Source of the DNA: Purshia tridentata
Lineage: Eukaryota > Streptophyta > Magnoliopsida > Rosales > Rosaceae
Direction of reading: 5' to 3'
Length of the DNA: 62,527 bases
Assembly (NCBI GenBank): GCA_003254885.1
Contig: QANT01003822.1
Span: 1 to 62,527, forward strand
Shown here in pieces: positions 43,841 to 55,699 of the stretch; position 1 is the stretch's first letter; every line of letters starts with the position of its first letter. A program made the position numbers and the translations under genes. The notes beneath the pieces were generated by a model. The model saw only the letters and a program-made list of their open reading frames with translations, made no database searches and was not told the DNA's origin.

Positions 43841-45680
43841 TGTTGATGTGTTTTCTTAGAACCAAATAAATACTCAATTCTAAGTTTACTCGCAAGTGAA
43901 CGAATCACGGCGTAGCAAAGCATGCAAATAACGAGGTCGATCCCACAGGGAATAGGCAAATAACATTAAACCAATTCAGCTTATTCACACACACACACAC
44001 ACACGGCATGAGGGGGTTTAGAGTTTAGGTCAAAACTCACACACACACTCTAACACACACACACACACACACTTTCATGGCATTGTTAAGCATCAGAATC
44101 CACCAAATTATCAATGATCAATTAATATGATAATCATGCAATTTCAAAAGACTACGAACATAAAGCTTGACTACCAAAGGCTTTGGCTATTTCCCTTTAG
44201 CGTTATACCTTCCTTATGCATGTACTAAGAGCTTATCGAGCCTACCTTGCAAGTTAACGTGCATATTCCTAGATAAACTAGGGCAATCACCCATGCAAGA
44301 GTCATTAAGTTCTATGAAGATGTCAAACACGCAGACCCCCTTTCCAACCAAATGTACACGGCGCTACCATACGAATACTATTACCACAACCGTTGCTTAA
44401 GCAGCTGCTTGTTACTTCTAAAATTGTCATCCTTTCGAGCTTATTCAATTTTATAACTTCACTAGATGCTTTATCCTTAAGGTGGCCAGTCCTAAAGACT
44501 CTACAACTAGTGCCTTTTTAATTAGGTAATAGGATTTTATGTAAGTATCATCATCATTAATTCCAGAAATCATACTTCAAACATTGAACATAAATAGAGG
44601 CTTCATCTTTAACTTAACAATGCATAAAAGTAACTAAGACATGAACATGTAAATAAAATATTTAATTGAATAAATAAACTGCCAATCCATGTTCAAGGTC
44701 TTAATTAACACTTAAAAATAATAAAACAATGCAAAGAGCATGAAAAAGGAAGAAGGAAACCACAAGGAAGTCAAGGCAATGGCTAGGGAGCTTGCGGCAA
44801 GGCTAGGGCAGCAGGGGGTCCTCCTTGATGCTCACGGCAGGGCTTGGGGCAGCAAGGGTGTCACGGCCTCCTCTTGATCATCTAGGGCTGCACGGCACCA
44901 CTCCTCTTCTTGGCTTGGCTTGGCTTGCTTGCGGCACACACTCTCTCTTTCTCTCTAAAAATATAAAATTATGACTTTGTGAATCTGAGAGCAGAATTTG
45001 CTCCAAAAGATGTGGAGAACTTGATGTCAAATAGTGAGGAGAGGAGGCCTTTATATAGGGATGACGAGGTACTGATTCCTTGGCCTCCAAGGACTAGGAC
45101 TTGTGACAAAAATATGAAAGTAGAGCTAGGGTTTCTCCTTGTGGGCTTGCGGCATGAAGGGTCACTTAAGCCCATATGCCTTGCGCATCCCCTTGCTTGC
45201 TGGTGGGCTTCTCCCATGGTCCATGTGCATGCTACCTTAGGCCCAATCCTTCATGTGATGATAACTTGAGCCTATTGAAGCTTTTAGAACCCATTTGACC
45301 TTGGCCCAACATTCCATGGTCCATTAGGAAACTTTGTCCAACTAGGGTTAGGTTTTCCTAGTCCAACTAGGAATAGGTTTTCCTAGTGCAATTAGGATTT
45401 CCCTTTTCCGTCCCTGGACACTGATGGTTTTCCTGGTTTGGCTAGGATTCCTTGTTTGAGTAGGATTTCAGCTTTTCTAGTTCCACCAGGGTTTCTTCAG
45501 TTTTCCTAGTTTGATCAGGAATTGTCCAATTTTGGTTCTATTGGCTAGCTTCTTTCTTCGTAATTGCTTCATTTGACCTACAAAAGACAGAAACAAAGCA
45601 AAAACACACAAAACGCCAAGTTCTAATGCTCTAGGTTAGGGAGTTAGCATATAAAAACATGCACAAATGCACACTCAACA
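43841..45680 (+). mobile_element. Solo LTR D (1840 bp) in exon 1 of the second receptor kinase
   Basis: TGTTGATGTG ... CACTCAACA with perfect 6-bp terminal inversion TGTTGA/TCAACA and 5-bp duplication ACTAG at 43836-43840 and 45681-45685. Contains ACGAGGTCGATCCCACAGGG near 43930, a phrase I recall from LTRs of common plant retrotransposons, and (CA)n runs at 43988-44004 and 44036-44071. No protein domain. Confidence 0.93.
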
Positions 45681-46258
45681 ACTAGATTTGAGCGACAACT
45701 ATTTAACAGGACCTATCCCACCATCATTAGGTGATCTAAGAAATCTTACCATTTTGTTTTTGAATAGAAATAAGCTTTTTGGCACTATTCCTAAAGAGAT
45801 AGGGAAATTGAAATCTTTGGTGATACTAGATTTAAGCGACAACTATTTAATAGGACCTATCCCACCATCAATAGGTGATATAAGAAATCTTACCAGTTTG
45901 TATCTTAATAGAAATGAGATTTCTGGCACTATTCCTAAACAGATAGGGAACTTGAAATCTGTGGTGATACTACATTTGAGCGACAACAATTTAACAGGAC
46001 CTATCCCACCATCATTAGGTGATCTAAGAAATCTTAACTTTCTGTTTCTCAATATAAATGAGATTTCTGGCACTATTCCTAAAGAGATAGGGAACTTGAA
46101 ATCTTTGGTGAATCTATATTTGAGCGACAACTACTTAACAGGTCCTATAGCACTAATATTATTTGATCTAAAAAATCTCAACTTTCTGTCTCTCTGTAGA
46201 AATAAGCTTTATGGCACTATCCCTAAAGAGATAAGGAACTTGCAGTCGTTGGTCTATC
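45681..46258 (+). repeat. Four tandem 144-bp LRR units
   Basis: Units start at 45681, 45825, 45969 and 46113, each coding two LRRs (48 aa; [19 protein letters not shown] then [17 protein letters not shown]). The intact paralogue has about two such units at the equivalent place, so the array expanded in this copy (or contracted in the other). Confidence 0.9.
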
Positions 46259-46383
46259 TAGACTTGAGCAACAACTATTTAACAAGTCGTATCCCACCAA
46301 AAATAAGAAATTCGAAGTCTCTAGAGCAACTAAATCTAGGTGAGAACCAATTCAGCGGTTCAATTCCCTTTTCATTTGGTGAC

Positions 46384-47250
46384 TGTGGGACCATGAAATA
46401 TTCTAATATAAGACCATGGTTTATTATAGCATGGGACCTATCCATGCTCATGGAAAAAGGAAGGGACCTATCCATTCTCATGGAAAAAGGAAGGTACCTA
46501 ACTATTTTCATAGGTCCATTGGAAAACGCATAGAAATATAGGACCTATGGTGTTAGAAGAACACAACCTATGTTTTGAGAGACCTATATAAGTTATGGAC
46601 ATTCTCCAATAACATGCAAAGGGACCGAAGGTATAAAGCATGCAAGGAATTCAAGGACCCATTATACATGGGGCATGGGGCCATCACCCACATAACCACC
46701 CAAAGGGGCCGAATGCATACGGACCCGCCAATGGGTCCAAGAAAATGGGCCAAAGAGGCCGGATACCTCCAGGGAGACTCTTAGGACCTACGAATAGGTC
46801 CTAAATGGCGCCAAGAATGGACGGACGTATCCTAAACTAACTAAAGAAGGTATTCTCATGATAGTTAGGATCTAAGAACTCCTAAAAGAATGGGGAAACC
46901 AACTCCCATACGAATTAAATGGCTTGAATCCTCTCCAAACAAGGATTCAAGTATAGAAGTTCAATCCAATATGGATTATACTTCCCGGTGATTACAAGTT
47001 TAATAAGCTTACAATCCTAAGGTTATGAGGATTAATTCATCCTCTATATAAACGCTCTCATACCATCATTCTCAGGTAATTAACTCTTAAGCTCCAAGCC
47101 ACTGCTTTGAGAATATAGCGATCTTGTTTACTAACTTGACCGTCGGAGAGCCTTTGGCCGACACCACACCGGTGTCACCTTACCTCCGAAGGTGTTTCAT
47201 TTTTCACAGGAGCTATCGTCGTCAAGGTTTCGGACCCTTGGAGATTTTGT
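46384..47250 (+). mobile_element. LTR-like insertion E (~867 bp) in exon 1 of the second receptor kinase
   Basis: Starts TGTGGGACCATG. Contains near-tandem copies of GGGACCTATCCATGCTCATG (46434-46500), a TATA box CTATATAAACGC near 47043, and a U5-like segment with GACACCACACCGGTGTCACC near 47160. The right boundary is inferred from paralogue sequence (TTTAGCAAAC). Flanks are GTGAC (46379-46383) and GTTAC (47251-47255), a duplication with one mismatch. Its 3' end does not finish in CA, so the end is uncertain. Solo LTR is the likely nature. Confidence 0.7.
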
Positions 47251-49671
47251 GTTACTTTAGCAAACTTAAAGGATTATACCTCCGTGGCAATAGACCTTCT
47301 GGATCAATCCCTAAAGAGATAGGAAATATCACGAGGTTGAGAAACTTGCAGATAGGTGATAATCAATTAGTTGGTTATTTGCCCCAAAACCTTTGCCAAG
47401 GTGGACAACTCATAAACTTTTTAGTAAGCAACAACTATTTGACTGGTCCAATCCCCAAAAGCTTGAAAACCAGTAAGAGCTTATTCAGATTCCGTCTTGA
47501 TGGGAACAAATTGAAAAGCAAAATATCTGAAGATTTTGGCGTCTATCCAAATCTTCATTTTATAGATCTAAGTGACAATAACTTATATGGTGCCATCTCA
47601 CACAATTGGGAACTGTGCCCACAGTTAAAGACCTTACGACTTGGGGGAAACAACCTTACTGGTAGTATACCACCTAAGATGGGCAACGCAATCCAAATTC
47701 AAGAACTGAATCTTTCTTCAAATCATTTAGTTGGGATGATCCCAAAAGAGTTTGGAGATTGACTTCTTTGGTGAAGCTGATGTTGGATGGCAATCTACTG
47801 TCTGGTCGTTTACCCTCAGAATTTGAATCATTGACTGAACTTGAATATCTTGATTTGTCCACAAACAAATTCAATGATTAAATTCCTAGCATTCTAGGTG
47901 ACATGGTAAAATTAGTCTACTAGAATTTGAGTAACAACAAGTTCAATCATGTAATTCCAATTCAGTTGGAGAAGTTAGTTCACTTGTCCCAACTAGATTT
48001 AAGTCATAACTCACTTGACGGCAAGATACCATCAGCAATGAGCGGTATGGTGAGTTTGGAGATCCTCAATCTTTCCCAAAATAATCTTTCTGGATTCGTT
48101 CCAACAAGTTTTGGAGGCATGCACGGCTTGTCCAATGTTGATATATCCTACAATGACTTGGACGATCCCCTTACCAACATTAGCGCATTTCAAGATGCTC
48201 CCCTAGAAGCATTACAAGGGAACAAAGGATTGTGTGGCAATGTCGGAGCTTTGCAACCTTGCAAACAAGGCACAAGAAAGTGAAAGAACCACAAACTCAA
48301 ATTTGTAATCACATTTTCTCTTGTGGTAGCACTTTTGCTTATATGTGCTATATTTACAATTGCATTTGTAGTAGAAGGAAAAAAGAAGCAGCAACATCTA
48401 GAACAAAATATCAAGCATGAAGAGGTTTCTTTTTCATTATTAAATATTGATGGAAAAATGATGTATGAAGAAATCATAAAGGCAACCGAGGATTTTGATT
48501 CTAAATATTGCATTGGGAAGGGCGGACATGGAAGCGTCTTCAAAGTAAATTTGTCATCTTCGAACATAGTTGCCTTGAAGAAACTCCACTAGCTATGCAA
48601 TGGTGAGACGAATTTTCAGAAGGAATTCTTGAATGAAGTAAGGACACTAACAAAGATACGACACCGAAACATTGTGAAGCTTTATGGTTATTGTTCGCAT
48701 AAACGACACTCATTTTTGGTGTATGAGTATCTGGAAAAGGGTAGCTTGGCCAAAATATTAAGCAAAGATGATGAAGCTAAAGAATTGGGCTGGAGCAAAA
48801 GAGTGAATATTGTGAAAGGTGTAGCTCATGGCTTGTGTTACATGCACCACGATTGCTTGCCACCAATAGTGCATCGAGACATATCAAGTAAGAACATTTT
48901 GGTGGATTTTGAATATGAAGGCTATGTTTCAGACTTTGGTACTGCTAAGTTTTTGAACTCAGACTCAACTAATTGAACTGCCCTTGCAGGCACATATGGA
49001 TATGTGGCACCAGGTAATATTGTGGTTTTTTGTTTTATATATTAGTACATATATATTTGACACAATTTATGCTTTACTTTTTTTGCCAATGGTTCTTTTC
49101 CATGGTTAGGAGATGAGGTTAATTATGGATAAACATGTTACACTTCTTATTTGTCATTGATAACATGATCCAATTTATGCAATATATGATTAATTTCTTT
49201 AAACTTTCATTGAATAGTTATACCTATATACTAACATGCCACTTCTATGAGTTTTTTCTCTAAGCAGAGCTTGCATATACAATGGAAGTGATTGAGAAAT
49301 GCGATGCGTATAGCTTTGGAGTACTAACATTGGAAACAATTTTGGGAAGGCATTCGGGAGATCTTCTCACATCTTTATCATCAGGATTGTGGTTGACATC
49401 GTCCTCGTCATCTTCATCTGCATTACCGGCCAACCAAATTCCAATTGTGGAGTTTGTGGACCAATGCATTTCCCCAACTACACATCAAGAAGTAGGGGAA
49501 GTTCTCTCTCTCTTGAAGATAGCATTTGGCTGCTTGAATGCCAATCCCCAATCTCGTCTAACAATGAAACAAGTTTCTCAACACCTGTCAGCTCAAAGGC
49601 TACATTTGTCAAAGCCCTTGCATATGATTACATGTGGAGAATTGCTTGCTTTCCATGGATCGACTAATTGA

Positions 49672-50430
49672 TGAATGTGCTTCTTTCTATACGTATATAT
49701 TTCACTTTGTGCGTGCTTTTTTTTTTAAATATTCTTCTTCGATTTTTCCTTATTGTAATATATTTCTTGTTCATGTGTGCTATGGCTAGCATGTAGGATG
49801 AGTCAAAGTTAATAGTTTGCATTTCCTGGTTAGAAATTAACTTAAGAGAATAAATTCAATAAAAATGATTTATTTTTGTATAATGGTTTGATATATTTTA
49901 TATACATTGCTTCATGTATGCCTACATATTATATGCAAAACGATTAGCGTTACAAGACAATGTAGGCTATGTAGAAACACAGACGAATTTGAGTTTGTAC
50001 ACCACCCCAACAAAGAAAAAAAGACCCCACAAGGCTAAAAATCGGTACTAATAAATTCTATTAAACAAAATCAACAATTTAATAAATAAAAAACAGGTAA
50101 ATTGAATTTGACGTGGCAATAATTGCAATGGCGATACAAAATATGGAATATTGATAGCTACCAAGACCATAAATATTTTGAACAACAATGCTACACTTAT
50201 CATATTTTTATACCATAATTTTATACCATCTTACGTGGTAATTTACATGTCATTCATATATTAGACACTAAAATAATAAAAATAAAAACCCTAAAATAAT
50301 AAAAAAACTCTGTCTAGTACAATGATGACACGTAAGATGGTATAATAAATGTAATATAAAAATGTGGTAAGAATAGTATTATTGTATTTTGAAACAAATG
50401 ATCAAAATATTTGACGTCATAAACTCACAT
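49672..50430. other. 3' flank of the second receptor kinase
   Basis: Partly collinear with the 3' flank of the intact gene (TTCTTATTGTAAT, GCTATGGCT, TATAATGGT...GATATATTTTATATAC). No poly(A) signal is obvious within the first 100 bp. From about 50150 it is AT-rich sequence without recognised content. Confidence 0.5.
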
Positions 50431-50460
50431 ACGAACATAGCCATTCTCTACCTTTGGGCA

Positions 50461-50525
50461 ACTAAGTTTTCTATATCATTCCTAAAGAGATAAAGAGAAC
50501 TATTTAATAGGCCTTATCCAACTAA
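50461..50525 (+). pseudogene. Tiny LRR scrap of a receptor kinase
   Basis: AAGTTTTCTATATCATTCCT then AAAGAGATA and AACTATTTAATAGGCCTTATCC match the LRR-coding phrases of the two receptor kinases (TCTGGAACTATTCCTAAAGA and ACTATTTAATAGGACCTATC), with an internal deletion. It shows that another gene copy once stood here. Confidence 0.6.
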
Positions 50526-50539
50526 AACACAAGACATAA

Positions 50540-51020
50540 CAAACAAAAAAAGTGAATTTTGCATTAATTTAACTTAAAGATTAAGATAAGAGACAAACAC
50601 TTAGACTCAAAGTGTAAGAAATTTAATTTCCTTAAAACTTTTCTTTGTTGATCCTTCATGTACGATCTTTTTTGGCGAAAAAACCATTTTGATACCTGTA
50701 TTATGGACGAGTCGTACTTTGGTCCTTGTCATTTTAATTTACATTTTTTCAGGACCGTATTTCTATAAATGTCATAATCAGGTCCAATTAGTCAAAATCG
50801 TCTACTTCATACCAATCATGTGGTGCCACTTTCAGCATTTTTAGTCTCGATTTTGACAAATTAAACCTTATTGTGACATTAATGAAAACACAATCCTTAA
50901 AAAATATAAATTAAAATGATAGAAACCAAAGTGCGACTTGTCCATAGTACAAGGACCAGTGTCTCTTTTTGTTTATGTCTTTAGTAGATTCTAGTAAGTA
51001 ACAAAAATTTGAAAAAATTG
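50540..51020 (+). repeat. Duplicated flank, copy 1 (partner 53430-53640), with MITE inside
   Basis: AAGAGACAAACACTTAGACTC, GATCCTTCATGTA and GTCTTTAGTAGATTCTAGTA are shared with 53465-53620. The MITE at 50674-50971 interrupts this copy only. Confidence 0.75.
50674..50971. mobile_element. Mutator-like foldback MITE, family M3, copy 1
   Basis: About 298 bp of imperfect palindrome. The left arm ACGAGTCGTACTTTGGTCCT is mirrored on the right (CCAAAGTGCGACTTGTCC). Same family as 52932-53230. Its outer ends are too worn to score a target duplication. Confidence 0.75.
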
Positions 51021-51193
51021 ATTTTGCTTCTCTTCGTCAAAGGTTTCTTACGTAAAAAAATGTGATCTTCTCACTTTTCGTCTCTTTCTCCCATCGTTAC
51101 TGGACCACCATACCATTGGGAAAAAGCTTATGAGAAAATAACCTAAATCCCTATTTTGCCCTCAAATTATTAATCCCTATATTACTCACCTCA

Positions 51194-51800
51194 TACTACA
51201 AAAAAAAATATCAAATTGAATGATTTTCCATTTTTCCGAACATGTGCATGAGCCCAAATATTTGCGCTTGTCAATTCTTGAATTAAGATATACCTCCATT
51301 TTCCAATACCTCCATTTTAGAGAAGGCCCATCAAGTAGTTTAGCATTTTTAGGGTTTTTTTTTTTTTGGCTTATTATTAAATTTGTTCTCTGAAACATAC
51401 TCTCTTTTTTACTTTGCCCCCTAAAAGTTAAATCCACCCACTTTGCCTCCCGAACTTTACACTCTCATCTACACCCTCAAGTCCATCTATTATCAGGAGT
51501 TCTAGAGCTCCGTTTTGAGTGATTTTTATATGATTATATAGAGGAGATGTACAACTTAAGAATTAATATAAGATTGCTGATTTTGGTGGAGATTTGATGA
51601 GTCAAAAGTCGGGCTAAAGTTGAAATAAAAACTGGACAAATAGATGAAGTTGAGTTCAAGGAGCAAAATGAGAGGATTTACCCTTGTGATACAAAGTTCG
51701 AATGGAAAAGTGAACGGATTCAACTTTTAGGGAACAAAGTGAAAAAAAAAGTATGTTTTAGGGGGAAAATTCAATAATAAGCCTTTTTTTTTTTGTAGTG
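51194..51800. mobile_element. Foldback element, family M4, with CACTACAAA-like ends
   Basis: Outer ends ACTACAAAAAAAAA (51194) and TTTTTTTTTTGTAGTG (51785-51800) are inverted. An inner inverted repeat of about 70 bp starts GGCTTATTATTAAATTTG at 51368 and is mirrored before 51783. The outer motif resembles CACTA-type termini, but one end reads TACTACAAA. Could be one MITE nested in another. Confidence 0.6.
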
Positions 51801-52894
51801 ATGTCAGCTAATAGTTTGGGTATGTATTTGTTGATATTTATGGAATATGCTATGACTCTTTATTAGGTAGTTAAATATGTTCATTAAAACCTTAGAATAG
51901 GTAAACCCTAAAATCATTCATATAATTCATGTAAATAAGAATGTTTAATGATTGTGAAAATATTCTTGCTTTTGGAATGAAAATTTGTTTGTGTTCGTAC
52001 AGTAACTATGGCGTTCAATTGTTTTATTTGGCACCTATTATGTAGGTATGTTCACGTCCTCTTCTATATATTTCATTTGATCTTGTAGATATTTGAGAAC
52101 AATAAACAAGTATATGCCTACAAAATTTTAAAAAATGAAAAGGTAATAAAGTCAAGACGAATACGAACCTACTCCTAAGGTATATAATCACAATCTTTTT
52201 AAATAGTTATACAATGCAACAATACATCAAAAAACAAGCATAACTATATTAATTTCATTACCTAATCTATTTGTAACAAAGTCTTTACTTGTGTAACATC
52301 CCGGTGTACAAAGTCACCTAATCTCCAACCTTAAACCATTATTGTTCTTTCTCAACCTCCCTGTAAGGTATACAAATCGACAAAAAATTCATAATTAACA
52401 ACATTTCACCAAAGGTATCCCCACCCAAAATAGGAATATAAACTCAAAAGTACAAAGTATCACCACCTCTAACACAGATAAAAAAGGATATAGAGAAGAA
52501 TAATAAACCTAGATCATGTCAAATAAATAAAATGAAGATACATTTGTCACAGGTAAAGAAAAAGATGAAATTAGGAGAAGATAACTTTCACTGAGGTTAA
52601 AATTAAAAATGGCAAGACCAAGATGGATAAAATGGTAAGAAAATTCAAATTCAAAATTACAACTTGAAATGAAAAAAAATTAATTGTCATAATCATAATT
52701 GTTAACGGCAATTAGTTACAAAACTTTTCATGATAATTCCCTGAAATAAGCTCAAAGGGTAAAAGAGGAAATCAAAAAATAAATTTTTTGCAGAAAATAG
52801 ATAATCCTAAGTGGCAAATTTAAAACTAGGTGTATATCCAATTAGTGGGGTAATATCCAATTGGATCTTAGAAATGGATGTATTTATAATTACT
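51801..52894. other. AT-rich intergenic stretch
   Basis: No gene, clear repeat or terminal structure recognised on either strand. Confidence 0.4.
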
Positions 52895-53420
52895 TAATTA
52901 ATTAAACCAACAAACACGCTCAAACTTTTAAGGCCAAAAGTCACATTTGGTCCTTGTACTTGGGGTAAGTCTCATTTTGATCCTGTTATTTCAATTTGCA
53001 TGTTTGCATGATCATGTTTTTATTAGTGTCACAATCAGGTTAAATCTATCAAAACTGAACGAAAAATGCCGATGTGGTACAACTTGATTGGCTCTGAAGG
53101 AGACGATTTTGACATATTGGACCTAATTACGACATTAATGTAATCACAGTCCTTGAAAGATTTAAATTGAAATGATAAAGACCAAAGTGCGACTCATCCA
53201 TAGTACATGGATCAAAAACGTCTTTTGGCCAACCTTTAATTACTACGTACAAAACCAAGGGAGAACATGTCTCTTATTCTTCTTCATTCATTCATCATGC
53301 AAACATGCAGTTGATTAAAATCTCCACAGCCTACCCTTTTATTCACGCTAAAAGAATTTTTATCATACTCATATTGAGAAGAAGAAGAAGAAAACCCATT
53401 ACACAGCACAACAACAAAAA
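52895..53420 (+). promoter_or_regulatory. Orphan receptor-kinase promoter P4 (diverged, MITE-split)
   Basis: AATTAAACCAACAAACACGC and CTCAAACTTTTA before the MITE, and ACCAAGGGAGAACATGTCTC, TTCTTCATTCATTCAT and GTTGATTAAAATCTCCAC after it, follow the order of P2 and P3. It is more diverged than the others. No receptor-kinase coding sequence follows. Confidence 0.65.
52932..53230. mobile_element. Mutator-like foldback MITE, family M3, copy 2
   Basis: 299 bp with ends GGCCAAAAG ... CTTTTGGCC (perfect 9-bp inversion) inside long imperfect arms. Flanks are AACTTTTAA (52923-52931) and AACCTTTAA (53231-53239), a 9-bp duplication with one mismatch, the length typical of Mutator-like elements. Confidence 0.8.
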
Positions 53421-53429
53421 AAAAAAAAA

Positions 53430-53640
53430 AAACAAAATTTACATTTACTTTAAAGATTTAAGTAAGAGACAAACACTTTGACTCAAGCGAATGAAATTTA
53501 TTTCTATGATTTCCTTTTCTCTATCTATTGATCCTCCATGTATATTCGTTCTTACAAGCACAACGTACCATACTGTTGTGTCTCTTTCTGTGAGTGTCTT
53601 TAGTAGATTCTAGTAAGTAACTAAAATTTGAGAGTGTTAA
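53430..53640 (+). repeat. Duplicated flank, copy 2 (partner 50540-51020)
   Basis: Uninterrupted version of the block at 50540-51020 (AAGAGACAAACACTTTGACTC; GATCCTCCATGTA; GTCTTTAGTAGATTCTAGTA). It supplies the empty-site sequence for MITE copy 1. Confidence 0.75.
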
Positions 53641-54778
53641 AAGTTTTTTTAAAATAAAACCAACTCAGGTAATTTAATGATAAATAGAACAAACGCTTAA
53701 ATAAACACTCAGGCCTCACCCAGAACACAATACTTTGACTTCAATTACAAGCTACTGTTATGTTAAAAAAAACAATCGTGTACATATTTGTACATGGTAT
53801 ATGTGGAATGTTAATTCAACACCATAATAACCAAGTTCGATCAAAGAAAAAATTAATCTTAGAAAATAAAAAATATGATGATTAGTGTTGGACAATTGGA
53901 AGCACACACGATTATAGTTACATGGGTTAATAATATTACAATTTATCCGCCCAAATTAACTTTTTTGACACTTTGTCCTCCACACTATAGGTTCTATTGA
54001 ACACATATATAGTCCCCTTACATTAAAAAATTCAAATTTATTATTATTTTTGCACACATGGCATTCTCTCTGAGCACCATGTGCACAAAACTAATGGAAA
54101 ATACGTTTTTTTTTTTTTTTTTTAANTTTTTTTTTTTTTTTTTTTAAGGGTTGGGGCGTTATGTTTTACAAAACATAGTATGGAGGGTTAACCGTAAAAA
54201 ATATTAGTTTGGGGGGCAAATTAAATGACTACAATAATAATATTGATATATATCAATCGAAAGCTGATGCAAAATCCCCAAAAAACTGATAAGCCCCGTC
54301 ATGATATTGATTCCGATAATAGATATCATCTAAAAAAATGATGTCTATATTACTTCATCTGTTAGTTTGAGTGAATTAACTCATGTCTATATTACTTTCA
54401 CTATCAATTAATAACTGATTTGTATATTACTTCACATGTCCGTTTTATCGAAATAACTCATGTCTAATATATCAGTGTTTGTGATATATTGAGGCATTTA
54501 TATATTTTTTTTTTGTCCAAAACATAGATAATTGGCATGTACATTTAAGTGCTAAATTGGGCATGCAAGTTGTGCCTTTTTAAAATCTTCCATTATGTCC
54601 TCCATGGTTCAATCGACCAAAAATCCATTCAACCAAGAATATCCATTCATTTAAGCCATCAATATCCATTATTTACTGAATATTAAGTACTTGTTATAAA
54701 AGCTAGCCATTCATTCAAGCTATACAAAAATCAATAATGTGCCCAAATTAACAAAAATTACCATACGTAATAGTACAC
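53641..54778. other. AT-rich intergenic stretch with N-containing poly-T
   Basis: No gene recognised. Poly-T from about 54106 to 54145 contains an undetermined base at 54126. The words CATGTCTATATTACTT recur near 54340 and 54383. Confidence 0.5.
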
Positions 54779-54952
54779 TTGTTCTATCTTCAGCCTAGTT
54801 ATCTTTACAAAAAAATTGGTATGCATGGCAATTGGCATGAGCTTGAGTGTTTGGATCAAAATCTCTACGGCCACGTGTCGGCCAGGCGCAGATCGAGGAA
54901 ACTACGTAATTTGAATTTACATAGGGTGTGCCAGTATTTGGTATATAAAGAT

Positions 54953-55018
54953 GTGATTGCGCATTTTCTGGATTCCAGTCAGTTTGTGATTGCGCGTTTT
55001 CAGGATTCCAGTCAGTCA
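54953..55018 (+). repeat. Tandem repeat, 2 x 33 bp
   Basis: GTGATTGCGCATTTTCTGGA-type unit at 54953 and 54986, each ending GATTCCAGTCAGT. It lies in an open frame of no recognised family (54779-55057). Confidence 0.9.
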
Positions 55019-55059
55019 ACCGTGGACAAAGGACGGAATGGGATATCGGTCACTTAGGC

Positions 55060-55699
55060 TCATTGTCTTGGCTGCAAGGAATTAAGGTAGTGCGACTGTA
55101 TCTAGTGTGATAGTGATGCGATGGATGAATGTGAAAGTGCAGGTGATTGGTTCGAAATCAAAATCAAGTAAATAACAATCAACAGTAAAAATAAAGGTTA
55201 AACACAAACGATCTTTGATTATATATATCTCTAACAATACGAGTATGAACTGTAAAATGCATTTCAAAGTTCCAATATTCAAGACCAACAAAATAAAGAT
55301 CAAAAACATCCACCACAACCCATATAGATAAATTCATTATTTTTATTATTTAAATTAAAAACTTAAAATCATATGAAAATAAAAGGAAAAAATAGTACAT
55401 TTTGTGTAAATTTAGTTGGCCAAAAACCCAATCACATAACCCAGTTCAGTCCGCATGTATGGGAAAACTCAATAACAAACTCATTCACTCCCAGCTTTGC
55501 TTGAGTTGTTTGTTTTGTTGTCGTTTTGCTTCTTTGTTATGTTTATCATCTTAGTTTAATAGAAGGAGACTTTCCAATAGCAAAAAAAACAAAAAGAAAA
55601 AGAAAAAAGAGACTCATTCACACTAACCTAAACCAAACAAACCCATTCACAAAACTCAGTCCGCACAAAACCATTCACCGCAATAAATTGAAGTACAAT
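55060..55699. other. Intergenic stretch
   Basis: No coding region or repeat recognised. Confidence 0.4.

Larger units (their letters stand above)
43204..49671 (+). pseudogene. Second MIK2-like LRR receptor kinase, pseudogene with two LTR-type insertions
   Basis: Paralogue of the 22078-25934 gene. Exon 1 pieces: 43204-43840 (signal peptide [24 protein letters not shown], first LRRs), 45681-46383 (LRRs) and about 47256-49013 (LRRs, membrane helix, kinase). Intron 49014-49267; exon 2 49268-49671. Besides the insertions it has a 1-bp deletion near 47754 (TGA 47760-47762), TAA 47879-47881, and TAG 47921-47923. Further stops are TGA 48281-48283, TAG 48590-48592 and TGA 48974-48976. The kinase motifs [21 protein letters not shown] and DFG are still readable. 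After the 1-bp deletion the frame is preserved to the normal stop, so decay is by nonsense changes. A full-length product is impossible; antisense or truncated-receptor roles are speculation. Confidence 0.95.

Noticed and set aside
44878..45269. Frames on both strands within the receptor-kinase interruption
   Set aside because: Inside solo LTR D with a perfect TSD; no domain.
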